From contig NZ_JARVKW010000055.1 of NCBI RefSeq assembly GCF_029813775.1, forward strand, positions 1-44,307: a stretch of DNA of 44,307 nucleotides, read 5' to 3'. The position numbers and the translations under genes were made by a program. The notes below the pieces were generated by a model, which saw nothing but the letters and a program-made list of their open reading frames with translations, was not told the DNA's origin and searched no databases. The DNA comes from Streptomyces sp. DH24 (GTDB lineage Bacteria > Actinomycetota > Actinomycetes > Streptomycetales > Streptomycetaceae). This document shows positions 8,593 to 16,559 of the stretch, in pieces (the stretch's first letter is position 1; each line of letters opens with the position of its first letter).

Positions 8593-8625
8593 GAAGAGTC
8601 GGTGCCATGCGAACCGACTCTTCTC
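8591..8625 (+). promoter_or_regulatory. Perfect inverted repeat enclosing the GT2-GtrA start codon
   Basis: GAGAAGAGTCGGT (8591-8603) is perfectly complementary to ACCGACTCTTCTC (8613-8625). The 9-nt loop contains the ATG at 8607-8609. In RNA this would hide the start region; in DNA it is a 35-bp palindrome that could be an operator. It has no U tract and lies inside coding sequence, so a plain terminator is unlikely. Confidence 0.6.
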
Positions 8626-10088
8626 CCGGCACCCTGCCGGCGCGGGAGCACCTCCCGGCCGCGGCAGCCGGCCCGCCTGTCCTGGACGTCGTGATCCCCG
8701 TCTACAACGAGGAGAAGGATCTTGGGCCGTGCGTCGTCAGACTGCACGAGCACCTCGGGCGGACCTTCCCGTACGCCTTCCGCGTCACGATCGCCGACAA
8801 CGCCTCGACGGACAGCACCCCGCGGGTGGCCGAGCGGCTGGCGGCGGAACTCGCCGAGGTGCGGTCCGTGCGGCTGGAGCAGAAGGGCCGCGGCCGGGCG
8901 CTGCGCGCCGTCTGGTCCGGCTCGGACGCCCCCGTCCTCGCCTACATGGACGTCGACCTGTCCACCGACCTCAACGCGCTGCTGCCGCTGGTGGCGCCGC
9001 TGATCTCGGGCCACTCCGACCTCGCGATCGGCTCGCGGCTGGCCCGCAGTTCGCGCGTGGTGCGCGGTGCCAAGCGGGAGTTCATCAGCCGCTCCTACAA
9101 CCTGATCCTGCGCGGCTCCCTCCAGGCCCGTTTCTCCGACGCCCAGTGCGGTTTCAAGGCGATCCGCCGGGACGTGGCGCAGGCGCTGCTGCCGCTGGTG
9201 GAGGACACCGGCTGGTTCTTCGACACGGAACTGCTGGTGCTGGCCGAGCGGGCGGGCCTGAGGATCCACGAGGTGCCGGTCGACTGGGTCGACGACCCGG
9301 ACTCGACCGTGCACATCGTGAGGACCGCGACCGACGACCTGAAGGGCGTGTGGCGGGTCGGCAGGGCGCTGGCCACCGGCTCGCTGCCGCTGGACCGGCT
9401 CGCCCGGCCGTTCGGCGACGACCCGCGCGACCGCGACATCGCCGACGTGCCCCGGGGACTGGCCCGCCAGCTCGTCGGCTTCCTCGTCGTCGGTGCCCTG
9501 TCGACGCTGTTCTATCTGCTGCTGTACAGCGTGTTCCGGCAGTTCGGCGGCTCCCAGGTGGCCAACGCGCTCGCGCTGCTGGTCTCGGCGGTCGCCAACA
9601 CCGCCGCCAACCGGCGGCTCACGTTCGGCGTGCGCGGCCGGGGCGGCGCGGTACGGCACCAGGCGCAGGGGCTCGTCGTGTTCGGCATCGGTCTGGCCCT
9701 GACCAGCGGCTCGCTCGTCGCGCTGAACGCGGCCGCCGCCGACCCGGCGCACTCCACCGAACTGGCGGTGCTCGTCGCCGCCAACCTCGCGGCGACCGTG
9801 CTGCGCTTCCTGCTGTTCCGGGCGTGGGTGTTCCCGGACCGCCGTGACGAGGAGCGCCCGCGCCCGGCGGCCGAGCCCTCGGCACCGACGCCCGCGCACC
9901 GAATGCCTTGCGCCACGGCCCGGTTCGACGCCTTCCGCCCCGCCGACGCCACCGTGCGGGCGCACCAGGCGCACGCGGCGCACGGGGCGCACCCGGCGCG
10001 TCCAGCGCATCCGGCCCACGCGGCCCATGCGACCCATCCGGCCCATCCGGCGCGTCCGGCCGACACCGACCCGAGGAACACCCGATGA
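8607..10088 (+). CDS. GT2 glycosyltransferase fused to a GtrA-type membrane domain
   Basis: A 493-residue bifunctional membrane protein. The N-terminal GT2 domain (about 26-260) resembles polyprenyl-phosphate sugar synthases: VVIPVYNEE, ADNASTDST, and the metal motif YMDVDLST (Asp115/Asp117), with SDAQCGFKAI later. The GtrA domain (about 290-420) has four membrane helices starting at LARQLVGFLVVGALST. By family knowledge the first half charges a lipid carrier with sugar and GtrA helps move it across the membrane. The tail from about residue 450 is a His/Ala/Pro repeat built on degenerate GCNCAYCCG-type units. Its stop overlaps the next start (ATGA at 10085-10088). Confidence 0.9.
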   Translation: MRTDSSPGTLPAREHLPAAAAGPPVLDVVIPVYNEEKDLGPCVVRLHEHLGRTFPYAFRVTIADNASTDSTPRVAERLAAELAEVRSVRLEQKGRGRALRAVWSGSDAPVLAYMDVDLSTDLNALLPLVAPLISGHSDLAIGSRLARSSRVVRGAKREFISRSYNLILRGSLQARFSDAQCGFKAIRRDVAQALLPLVEDTGWFFDTELLVLAERAGLRIHEVPVDWVDDPDSTVHIVRTATDDLKGVWRVGRALATGSLPLDRLARPFGDDPRDRDIADVPRGLARQLVGFLVVGALSTLFYLLLYSVFRQFGGSQVANALALLVSAVANTAANRRLTFGVRGRGGAVRHQAQGLVVFGIGLALTSGSLVALNAAAADPAHSTELAVLVAANLAATVLRFLLFRAWVFPDRRDEERPRPAAEPSAPTPAHRMPCATARFDAFRPADATVRAHQAHAAHGAHPARPAHPAHAAHATHPAHPARPADTDPRNTR

Positions 10089-12250
10089 CCACGCACTTCG
10101 ACCGCACCACCGGCCCGGCGGGCGCGAGTCCCGCGACCTGGGGCCCGCCCCCTACCGCGCCCCCGGACACGCCGGCGGCCCGGCCCGGCGTACGGCGGCT
10201 GTGGCGCGGCCGGCCCGAGGACGCCCGCTGGGTCCGCCCGGCCTTCCTCGGCCTGCTGCTCGTCACCGCGCTGCTGTACCTGTGGAACCTGAGCGCCTCC
10301 GGCTGGGCCAACTCCTTCTACACGGCGGCCGTCCAGGCGGGCAGCGAGTCCTGGAAGGCGTTCTTCTTCGGCTCACTGGACGCGGCGAACGCCATCACCG
10401 TCGACAAGCCGCCGGCCTCGCTGTGGCCGATGGAGCTGTCGGTGCGCATCTTCGGGCTCACCTCGTGGGCGCTGCTCGTGCCCGAGGTCCTCATGGGCGT
10501 CGGCACGGTGGCCGTGGTGTACGCGGCCGTCCGCCGCCGGTCCGGCCCCGCGGCCGGTCTGATCGCGGGCGGGGTGCTCGCGCTGACACCGGTCGCGGCG
10601 CTGATGTTCCGCTTCAACAACCCGGACGCGATGCTGGCGCTGCTGATGTCGGTCGCCTGCTGGTCGGTCGTCCGCGCCCTGGAGGACGGCCGGACCAGGT
10701 GGCTGGTGTGGGCCGGGGTCGCGATCGGCTTCGCCTTCCTGACGAAGACCCTGCAGGCCTTCCTGATCCTGCCGCCCCTCGCAGTCGTCTACGCCGTCTG
10801 CGCCCCGGTGACGGCCGGGAAGCGCCTCGGCCAACTGGCCCTCGCCACCGTCGCGCTGGTCGTCTCCGGCGGCTGGTGGGTGGCGGTCGTCGAGCTGTGG
10901 CCCGCGTCGTCCCGCCCGTACATCGGCGGCTCGCAGAACAACTCCTTCCTTGAACTGACCCTCGGCTACAACGGCCTGGGCCGGCTCAACGGCGAGGAGA
11001 CCGGCAGCGTCGGCGGCGGCGGTGGGGGCGGTGGGGGCGGCACCGGTCAGTGGGGCGAGACCGGCTGGGACCGGATGTTCAACTCCGAGATCGGCGGCCA
11101 GATCTCCTGGCTGCTGCCCGCCGCGCTGATCCTGCTCGTCGCGGGACTCGTCCTCACCCGGAAGGCCGCGCGGACCGACGTGGCGCGCGGCGCGTTCCTC
11201 GTGTGGGGCGGCTCGCTGCTGACGACCATGCTCGTCTTCAGCTACATGGCGGGCATCTTCCACCAGTACTACACCGTCGCCCTCGCCCCTTACCTGGCGG
11301 CCGTCGTCGGCATGGGCGCGGCGGCCCTGTGGGAGCGGCGCGGCACGCCGTGGGCGTCGCTCGCCCTCGCGGCGGCGGTCACGGCGACCGCGGCCTGGGG
11401 CTACGTCCTGCTGAACCGCACCCCCGACCACCTGCCCTGGCTGAGGTGGGCGGTGCTGGTCGGCGGGCTGGTGGCAGCGCTCGGCCTGGTCTTCGCCGGC
11501 CGGCTGCCCCGCGGGCTCGCGCTCGCCGCGGCGGGGCTCGGCCTCACCGCCTCGCTGGCCGGTCCGACGGCGTACACGATCAGCACCGTTCAGGCGGGCC
11601 ACTCCGGCTCCATCGTCACGGCCGGTCCGGCGGGCGCGAGCATGGGCGGCGGTCCGGGCGGCGGAGGACGGGGCGGCGGTTTCCCGGGCGGCGGCATGCC
11701 GGACCAGAACCAGCAGAACGGCAACGGCGGCACCCAGAACGGCGACGGCACCCCGCAGGGCCTCCCGGGCGGCGGCACCGGTGGCCTCCCCGGCGGTGGC
11801 GCGCCCGGCCCGAACCAGCAGGGCGGCGACGGGACCACCCAGGGCCAGGGCGGCAGAATGCCCGGCGAGGGCGGTGGCGGCATGGGCGGCCTGCTCAACG
11901 GGGCCAGTGTCTCCTCCGAGGCGAAGAAGCTGCTGGAGAGCGACGCCGACCAGTACACGTGGGTCGCCGCGGCCGTCGGCGCGCAGAACGCCGCGAGCCA
12001 CCAACTGTCCACCGGCGAGCCCGTGATGGCGATCGGCGGCTTCAACGGCACCGACCCCTCACCCACACTCGCCCAGTTCAAGAAGTACGTCGCGGACGGA
12101 AAGATCCACTACTTCGTGGCGGGCGGCAACGGCGGCGGGATGGCCGGCGGCGAGGGCACCTCCGCGCGGATCACCTCGTGGGTCGAGGCCAACTTCAAGG
12201 AGGTGACGGTCGGCTCGGCCACCTTCTACGACCTCACGCAGGAGGCCTGA
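10085..12250 (+). CDS. GT-C (ArnT/PMT-like, GT39-type) membrane glycosyltransferase
   Basis: A polytopic membrane glycosyltransferase of 721 residues. After a proline-rich cytoplasmic start there are about 10-12 hydrophobic helices. The first outer loop holds the GT-C acidic region and DKPP (DAANAITVDKPPASLW, about residue 100), and FNNPDAMLALLM follows. Large glycine runs (about 311-320 and 515-610, with N/Q-rich blocks) precede a soluble C-terminal domain ending in FYDLTQEA. It would use a lipid-linked sugar made by the preceding GT2-GtrA protein to modify an extracellular acceptor; the acceptor is unknown. It is translationally coupled to that gene. Confidence 0.9.
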   Translation: MTTHFDRTTGPAGASPATWGPPPTAPPDTPAARPGVRRLWRGRPEDARWVRPAFLGLLLVTALLYLWNLSASGWANSFYTAAVQAGSESWKAFFFGSLDAANAITVDKPPASLWPMELSVRIFGLTSWALLVPEVLMGVGTVAVVYAAVRRRSGPAAGLIAGGVLALTPVAALMFRFNNPDAMLALLMSVACWSVVRALEDGRTRWLVWAGVAIGFAFLTKTLQAFLILPPLAVVYAVCAPVTAGKRLGQLALATVALVVSGGWWVAVVELWPASSRPYIGGSQNNSFLELTLGYNGLGRLNGEETGSVGGGGGGGGGGTGQWGETGWDRMFNSEIGGQISWLLPAALILLVAGLVLTRKAARTDVARGAFLVWGGSLLTTMLVFSYMAGIFHQYYTVALAPYLAAVVGMGAAALWERRGTPWASLALAAAVTATAAWGYVLLNRTPDHLPWLRWAVLVGGLVAALGLVFAGRLPRGLALAAAGLGLTASLAGPTAYTISTVQAGHSGSIVTAGPAGASMGGGPGGGGRGGGFPGGGMPDQNQQNGNGGTQNGDGTPQGLPGGGTGGLPGGGAPGPNQQGGDGTTQGQGGRMPGEGGGGMGGLLNGASVSSEAKKLLESDADQYTWVAAAVGAQNAASHQLSTGEPVMAIGGFNGTDPSPTLAQFKKYVADGKIHYFVAGGNGGGMAGGEGTSARITSWVEANFKEVTVGSATFYDLTQEA

Positions 12251-12292
12251 CCCCTGCGGTCCGGCCTGACTCACCTCGCTCCACGGACTCGT

Positions 12293-12330
12293 GCTGTACA
12301 CCGTATGGGAATCATTCTACGGTGTACAGC
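12293..12330 (+). promoter_or_regulatory. Perfect 13-bp palindrome abutting the MFS start: probable TetR operator
   Basis: GCTGTACACCGTA (12293-12305) and TACGGTGTACAGC (12318-12330) are perfect inverted copies around a 12-nt centre. The right arm ends at the base before ATG 12331, so there is no room for a ribosome binding site and the mRNA is probably leaderless. A TetR-family gene follows the exporter, which makes it the likely ligand-responsive repressor. Confidence 0.7.
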
Positions 12331-13839
12331 ATGACGACGTCCCAGGAGAAGTCCCCGCCGCAGACCACGCCCGGCGGCCACCCGCAGCGGTGGCTGGTCC
12401 TGGGTGTCATCTGCCTCGCGCAGCTCACGGTGGTGCTCGACAACACCGTCCTGAACGTGGCGATCCCCTCCCTCACCCGCGAACTGGGCGCGGGCACCTC
12501 CGACATCCAGTGGATGATCAACGCGTACTCGCTGGTGCAGTCCGGCCTGCTGCTCACCGCGGGCAGCGCCGCCGACCGCTACGGCCGCCGGAAGATGCTG
12601 ATCACGGGCCTGACGCTGTTCGGTGTCGGCTCACTTGTGGCCGGCCTCGCCCAGTCCACCGCCCAGCTGATCGCGGCCCGGGCCGGTATGGGCGTCGGCG
12701 CCGCGCTGCTGCTGACCACGACGCTCGCCGTGGTGCTGCAGATCTTCGCGCCCGAGGAACACGCGCGAGCCATCGGCATCTGGAGCGCGGTCAGCGCCCT
12801 GGGCTTCGCGACCGGGCCGCTCGTCGGCGGCTTCGTGCTGGACCACTTCTGGTGGGGCGCGATCTTCCTGATCAACCTGCCGGTCGCCGCGCTGGGCCTG
12901 GCGGCCGCCGTCGTCCTCGTCCCCGAGTCCAAGAACCCGCAGGGCGACCGGCCCGACCTGCTCGGCGCGCTGCTCTCCACGATCGGCATGGCCGCCCTGG
13001 TCTACGCGATCATCTCCGGCCCGGAGCACGGCTGGACGTCGGCCCACGTCCTGGCCACGGCCGCCGTCGCGCTCCTCGTCCTGGCGCTGTTCGCGTACTG
13101 GGAGAGCCGCATCCCGCACCCCATGCTCGACCTGCACTTCTTCCGCAACCGCCGGTTCACGGGCGCGGTCGCCGGTCTGGTGCTGATCACCTTCGGGATG
13201 GGTGGCGCGCTGTTCCTGCTCACCCAGCACCTGCAGTTCGTCCTCGGCTACGGTCCGCTCGAAGCCGGCCTGCGGACCGCGCCGCTCGCGCTCTCCGTCG
13301 TCGCCCTCAACTTCTCCGGACTGTCGGCCAGGTGGACGGCGCGGCTCGGAGTGCCGGTGTCGATCGCGCTCGGCATGGTGCTGCTGTCGGCCGGGCTGGT
13401 GTCGATCGCGATGTCGGCCGCCGGCGGATACGCGGGGACGCTGCTGGGGCTGGTGCTCATCGGGGTCGGGTGCGCGATCGCCAACCCGGTCATGGCGCAC
13501 GCGATCATGAGCTCGATACCCCGGGAGAAGGCGGGAGTCGGCGCCGGGATCAACGGCACGCTGGCCGAGTTCGGCAACGGGCTCGGGGTGGCCGTGCTGG
13601 GGGCGGTGCTCAACGCGCGGTTCGCCGCGCTGGTGCCGGTGGCGGCGGCGTCGTTGCCCGCCGCGCTGTCCGCGGCCGACGGCCCGCAGGAGAGGCAGCG
13701 GGTGGTGGAGGCGTTCTCCTCCGGAGTGCAGAGCAGCCAGCTGGTGGGGGCGGTGGCCGTCCTGGCCGGCGGGCTGGTCGCGGCGCTCCTGCTGCGGCGG
13801 GCCGAGCGGACGGACCCGGTGACGGGCGCCGGCGCCTGA
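12331..13839 (+). CDS. MFS multidrug exporter, DHA2 (14-helix) type
   Basis: A proton-driven exporter of 502 residues. The DHA2 hallmarks are visible: motif LDNTVLNVAIPSL in helix 1, ADRYGRRKML in the loop after helix 2, and GPLVGGFVL in helix 5. Hydropathy by eye fits 14 helices, with a short C-terminal Arg-rich end. The start is fixed by the operator palindrome ending at 12330. It is followed after 77 nt by a TetR gene on the same strand. Substrate unknown; antibiotics or own metabolites are usual for the family. Confidence 0.93.
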   Translation: MTTSQEKSPPQTTPGGHPQRWLVLGVICLAQLTVVLDNTVLNVAIPSLTRELGAGTSDIQWMINAYSLVQSGLLLTAGSAADRYGRRKMLITGLTLFGVGSLVAGLAQSTAQLIAARAGMGVGAALLLTTTLAVVLQIFAPEEHARAIGIWSAVSALGFATGPLVGGFVLDHFWWGAIFLINLPVAALGLAAAVVLVPESKNPQGDRPDLLGALLSTIGMAALVYAIISGPEHGWTSAHVLATAAVALLVLALFAYWESRIPHPMLDLHFFRNRRFTGAVAGLVLITFGMGGALFLLTQHLQFVLGYGPLEAGLRTAPLALSVVALNFSGLSARWTARLGVPVSIALGMVLLSAGLVSIAMSAAGGYAGTLLGLVLIGVGCAIANPVMAHAIMSSIPREKAGVGAGINGTLAEFGNGLGVAVLGAVLNARFAALVPVAAASLPAALSAADGPQERQRVVEAFSSGVQSSQLVGAVAVLAGGLVAALLLRRAERTDPVTGAGA

Positions 13840-13916
13840 GAAACCGCACCTTGATGCAGTCCCGTGCCCCTTCGGGGCGCTTCCCCCGACCGGCGTTTGA
13901 TGTTGAGGTAGGTGCC

Positions 13917-14702
13917 ATGACCAGTGTGTGGCTGGAGGGCAAGAAGCGCCGGGGCGGACGGGGCGGCGGGCAGCCGTCGGGGCTCGACCGGCGGCGGATC
14001 ACCGAGGTGACCGTGCGGCTGCTGGACGCCGAAGGGCTGGGCAAGTTCTCCATGCGCCGGCTGGCCGCCGAGCTGAACGTGACGGCGATGTCCGTCTACT
14101 GGTACGTCGACACCAAGGACGACCTGCTCGAACTCGCCCTCGACGCCGCCTACGGCGAACTGCGGCTGCCCGGGACCGAGACCGGGATTGAGACTGGGAC
14201 CGGGATTGAGACCGAGACCGAGGACGAGACCGGCACCGGAGACGACTGGCGGGACCAACTGCGCGTCCTGGCCGGGGAGTACCGGGCACTGCTGGTCCGG
14301 CACCCCTGGCTGTCGCCGCTCGCCGGGCGCTTCCTGAACATCGGGCCGAACGCGCTGTCCTTCTCGCGGGCCGTGCAGGACGTCGTCCGCCGCACGGGGC
14401 TGCCCGCGCACCGGATGACGAGTGCGATCTCCGCCGTGTTCCAGTTCGTGTACGGCTACGGGACGATGGAGGGCCACTACTTCGCCCGCGCCGCGGACGT
14501 CGGCATGTCCCCGGACGACTACTACAAGCACGCCGTGGAGTCGGTGACCGGGGACCCGGACGCGGCCCACGTCGTCGAGGACTCGAAGGACATCATGGCG
14601 GCCCGCGGCGGCGACACCGTCGCGGAGATGCTCGGGCGGGACTTCGACTTCGCGCTGGACCTGCTCATCGCCGGCATCGAGGCGACGGCCGCCCGGGGCT
14701 GA
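13917..14702 (+). CDS. TetR-family regulator (TetR_C-type ligand domain)
   Basis: A 261-residue repressor. The helix-turn-helix lies at about residues 25-70 (RRITEVTVRLLDAEGLGKFSMRRLAAELNV with VYWYVDTKDDLLELALD), the signature of the drug-responsive TetR subgroup with a TetR_C-type domain. ATG 13917 has GAGGTAGG at a proper distance. A Thr/Glu/Gly repeat of about 25 residues (about 82-107), from near-identical GGGATTGAGAC-type units, is inserted between the DNA-binding and ligand domains; its varied copies suggest slippage. It probably controls the upstream MFS gene through the palindrome at 12293-12330. Confidence 0.9.
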   Translation: MTSVWLEGKKRRGGRGGGQPSGLDRRRITEVTVRLLDAEGLGKFSMRRLAAELNVTAMSVYWYVDTKDDLLELALDAAYGELRLPGTETGIETGTGIETETEDETGTGDDWRDQLRVLAGEYRALLVRHPWLSPLAGRFLNIGPNALSFSRAVQDVVRRTGLPAHRMTSAISAVFQFVYGYGTMEGHYFARAADVGMSPDDYYKHAVESVTGDPDAAHVVEDSKDIMAARGGDTVAEMLGRDFDFALDLLIAGIEATAARG

Positions 14703-14718
14703 CGGCCCTCCGCCTCCG

Positions 14719-15189
14719 TCACTCCTGCGGGGCCAGCCGCGCCGGGAAGCCGCCCGTCGCCACCGGACCCCACCGCTCCGGGGTGATCCGGATGATCGAC
14801 TTGCCCTGCTTGAGCATCGCCGCCCGGTACTCGTCCCAGTCCGGGTGCTCACCGGCGATGTTCCGGTAGTACTCCACGAGCGGCTCGACGGAGGCCGGCG
14901 CGTCGATGACCTCCGCCGTGCCGTCGACCTGCACCCACGGCCCGTTCCAGTCGTCGCTCACCACGATGAGGCTGACCCGCGGATCCCGCTTGGCGTTGCG
15001 GGTCTTGGCGCGCTCCGGGTACGTGGACACGACGATCCGGCCCGAGTCGTCCACCCCGCAGGTCAGCGGCGACCCCTGCGGGCTGCCGTCGGCGCGCCGG
15101 GTCAGCAGCACGGCGCGGTGCCGGGGACGTACGAAGTCGAGCAGTTCGGCCAGGGAGACCCGGGTGTTGGTCGCGATGTTCGGTGCCAT
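14719..15189 (-). CDS. PPOX-class (pyridoxamine-oxidase-like) F420/FMN-binding protein
   Basis: A 156-residue split-barrel flavin- or F420-binding protein. The conserved segments are RRADGSPQGSPLTCGVDD, ERAKTRNAKRDPRVSLIVV and WVQVDGTAEV. Such proteins reduce varied substrates with F420H2 or FMN; the substrate is not predictable. ATG 15189. It lies 9 nt downstream of the STAS gene on the same strand, so the two are probably cotranscribed. Convergent with the TetR gene, 16 nt between stops. Confidence 0.85.
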   Translation of the reverse strand: MAPNIATNTRVSLAELLDFVRPRHRAVLLTRRADGSPQGSPLTCGVDDSGRIVVSTYPERAKTRNAKRDPRVSLIVVSDDWNGPWVQVDGTAEVIDAPASVEPLVEYYRNIAGEHPDWDEYRAAMLKQGKSIIRITPERWGPVATGGFPARLAPQE

Positions 15190-15198
15190 GGAGGCAGC

Positions 15199-15561
15199 CT
15201 AGGCCGCCAGGGCCTCGGCGAGGTTGTCGTACACGGGGACGTCCCGGCGCAGGCCGGTCAGTTGCAGGACCCGGCTCGCCATGCCGTCCGGGGGCGCCAC
15301 CACCCGTACCCGGGCCCGGGGGTGCAACTGGTGACGCAGGTCGCTGACGAGGCGGACGCCCTGGGAGTCCATGAAGTGGGTGGCGGTCAGGTCCAGGATC
15401 AGCACCCTCAGGCGCGGGCCGCGCAGCCGCGTGACCCGGCTGATGCGCGTGAAGAGTTCGGCTGCGTTGGTGTCGTCGATCTCCGGGGGCAGCGAGAGCA
15501 GGGCGCTGCCGGGCGGGGATCCCGGCTCGGGGGCGTTCGGAAAATGGATCACGGCACTCAC
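15199..15561 (-). CDS. STAS-domain anti-anti-sigma-like protein
   Basis: A 120-residue single STAS domain. The site where SpoIIAA-type antagonists are phosphorylated reads HFMDSQGVRL, with Ser in the usual place, so a partner-switching role with an anti-sigma kinase is plausible. No such kinase is adjacent. Two GTG starts are possible: 15561, or 15552 which has AGGTGAG upstream. It shares the intergenic space 15562-15780 with the divergent ANTAR gene. Confidence 0.87.
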   Translation of the reverse strand: MSAVIHFPNAPEPGSPPGSALLSLPPEIDDTNAAELFTRISRVTRLRGPRLRVLILDLTATHFMDSQGVRLVSDLRHQLHPRARVRVVAPPDGMASRVLQLTGLRRDVPVYDNLAEALAA

Positions 15562-15780
15562 CTGACAGACGTTCGTCCGTTACTCGGTAAGGCCGCTTCC
15601 TGACCCGTCGTGCCCATTGCACCACGTCGACGGGGGAGTTCGGAAGCGCACGGGGGCCGCGCCCCCGCATCGGGCGCAGCGGTTAAAGTGCTGTCCGTCC
15701 AGTGTGCTCGCAGTCGGGAATGTGCTGCGGAGCTCTCCTGCGCATGGCCGTTCCGGCCGTGCATGCCGAAGAGGTTCGTG

Positions 15781-16512
15781 GTGACTGCGTCCGAGTTTTC
15801 CGATGTGCCGCTTTTCGGGGTCGACTCCCCCGTCGATCCCGCGACGGGTCTCCCGTCCGGTGGCGACCTCGCGGAAGCCCTCACCGCCGCGGCGCGGCAA
15901 CTGCACGAGCCCGTCACCCCGCACGGCACGCTGTGCACCGCGGTACGGCTGGCGGTGCGGCTCATGCCGGGCGCCGAGCACGCCGGGGTCAGCGTCGTCG
16001 AGCGCGGCAGCCCCAGCCGGTCGCTGGCGTGGACCGACGAACTGGTGCGCTCGGCCGGGGCCGGGCAGACCGCCGAGGGACCGGGATCGCACCTGGCCGA
16101 CCTGTGGACGACGCCCGTGCGGCGGGTGGAGGACAGCGCGTCCGACGACGCCGGGCGGCCCCTGGCCGAACTGGGCCTGCGCTCGGCGCTCTCGCTGCGG
16201 CTGCGCGCCGACCGGCGCCGACTGACGGTGCTCACGGCGTACGCGCGACATCCCCGGGCGTTCGACGACGCGGCGACCCGGGTCGGCCGGCTGTTCACGG
16301 CGCACGTCAGCATCGCCCTCGACGCCGCGACCGTGCGCGAGCAGCTCACCGAGGCGATGCGCACCCGGGACCTGATCGGCCAGGCCACCGGCATCCTCAT
16401 GGAACGCCTCGGCATCGACGCGGCGGCCGCCTTCGAGAACCTGGTACGGGCCTCGCAGCGGGAGAACGTCAAGCTGCGCGACCTGGCCCGCCGCGTCGTC
16501 GACACGGCCTGA
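15781..16512 (+). CDS. GAF-ANTAR RNA-binding regulator (first of pair)
   Basis: A regulator of about 243 residues. A GAF-like sensory domain (about 30-165) is followed by an ANTAR domain (about 185-240) with the typical IGQATGILMERLGIDAAAAF and LRDLARRVVDTA. ANTAR domains bind RNA hairpins and act by antitermination (family knowledge). Start GTG 15781 (or 15778) is chosen because GAAGAGG lies just upstream; ATG 15763 is also in frame. It may be a duplicate of the next gene: same domain order and similar C-terminus, 47 nt apart. Confidence 0.88.
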   Translation: MTASEFSDVPLFGVDSPVDPATGLPSGGDLAEALTAAARQLHEPVTPHGTLCTAVRLAVRLMPGAEHAGVSVVERGSPSRSLAWTDELVRSAGAGQTAEGPGSHLADLWTTPVRRVEDSASDDAGRPLAELGLRSALSLRLRADRRRLTVLTAYARHPRAFDDAATRVGRLFTAHVSIALDAATVREQLTEAMRTRDLIGQATGILMERLGIDAAAAFENLVRASQRENVKLRDLARRVVDTA

Positions 16513-16559
16513 GCGGGCCGGGGGGCGTTAACGCGCGTTGCCGGGATACCCGTACGTTC

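Noticed and set aside
6996..8606. Long N-terminal extension of the GT2-GtrA frame
   Set aside because: The frame is open by chance through the kinase gene; conserved GT2 sequence starts after ATG 8607 and upstream residues are Arg/Gly/Pro noise.
8591..8625. Palindrome as an ordinary terminator
   Set aside because: It encloses a start codon and continues into coding sequence; no U tract follows.
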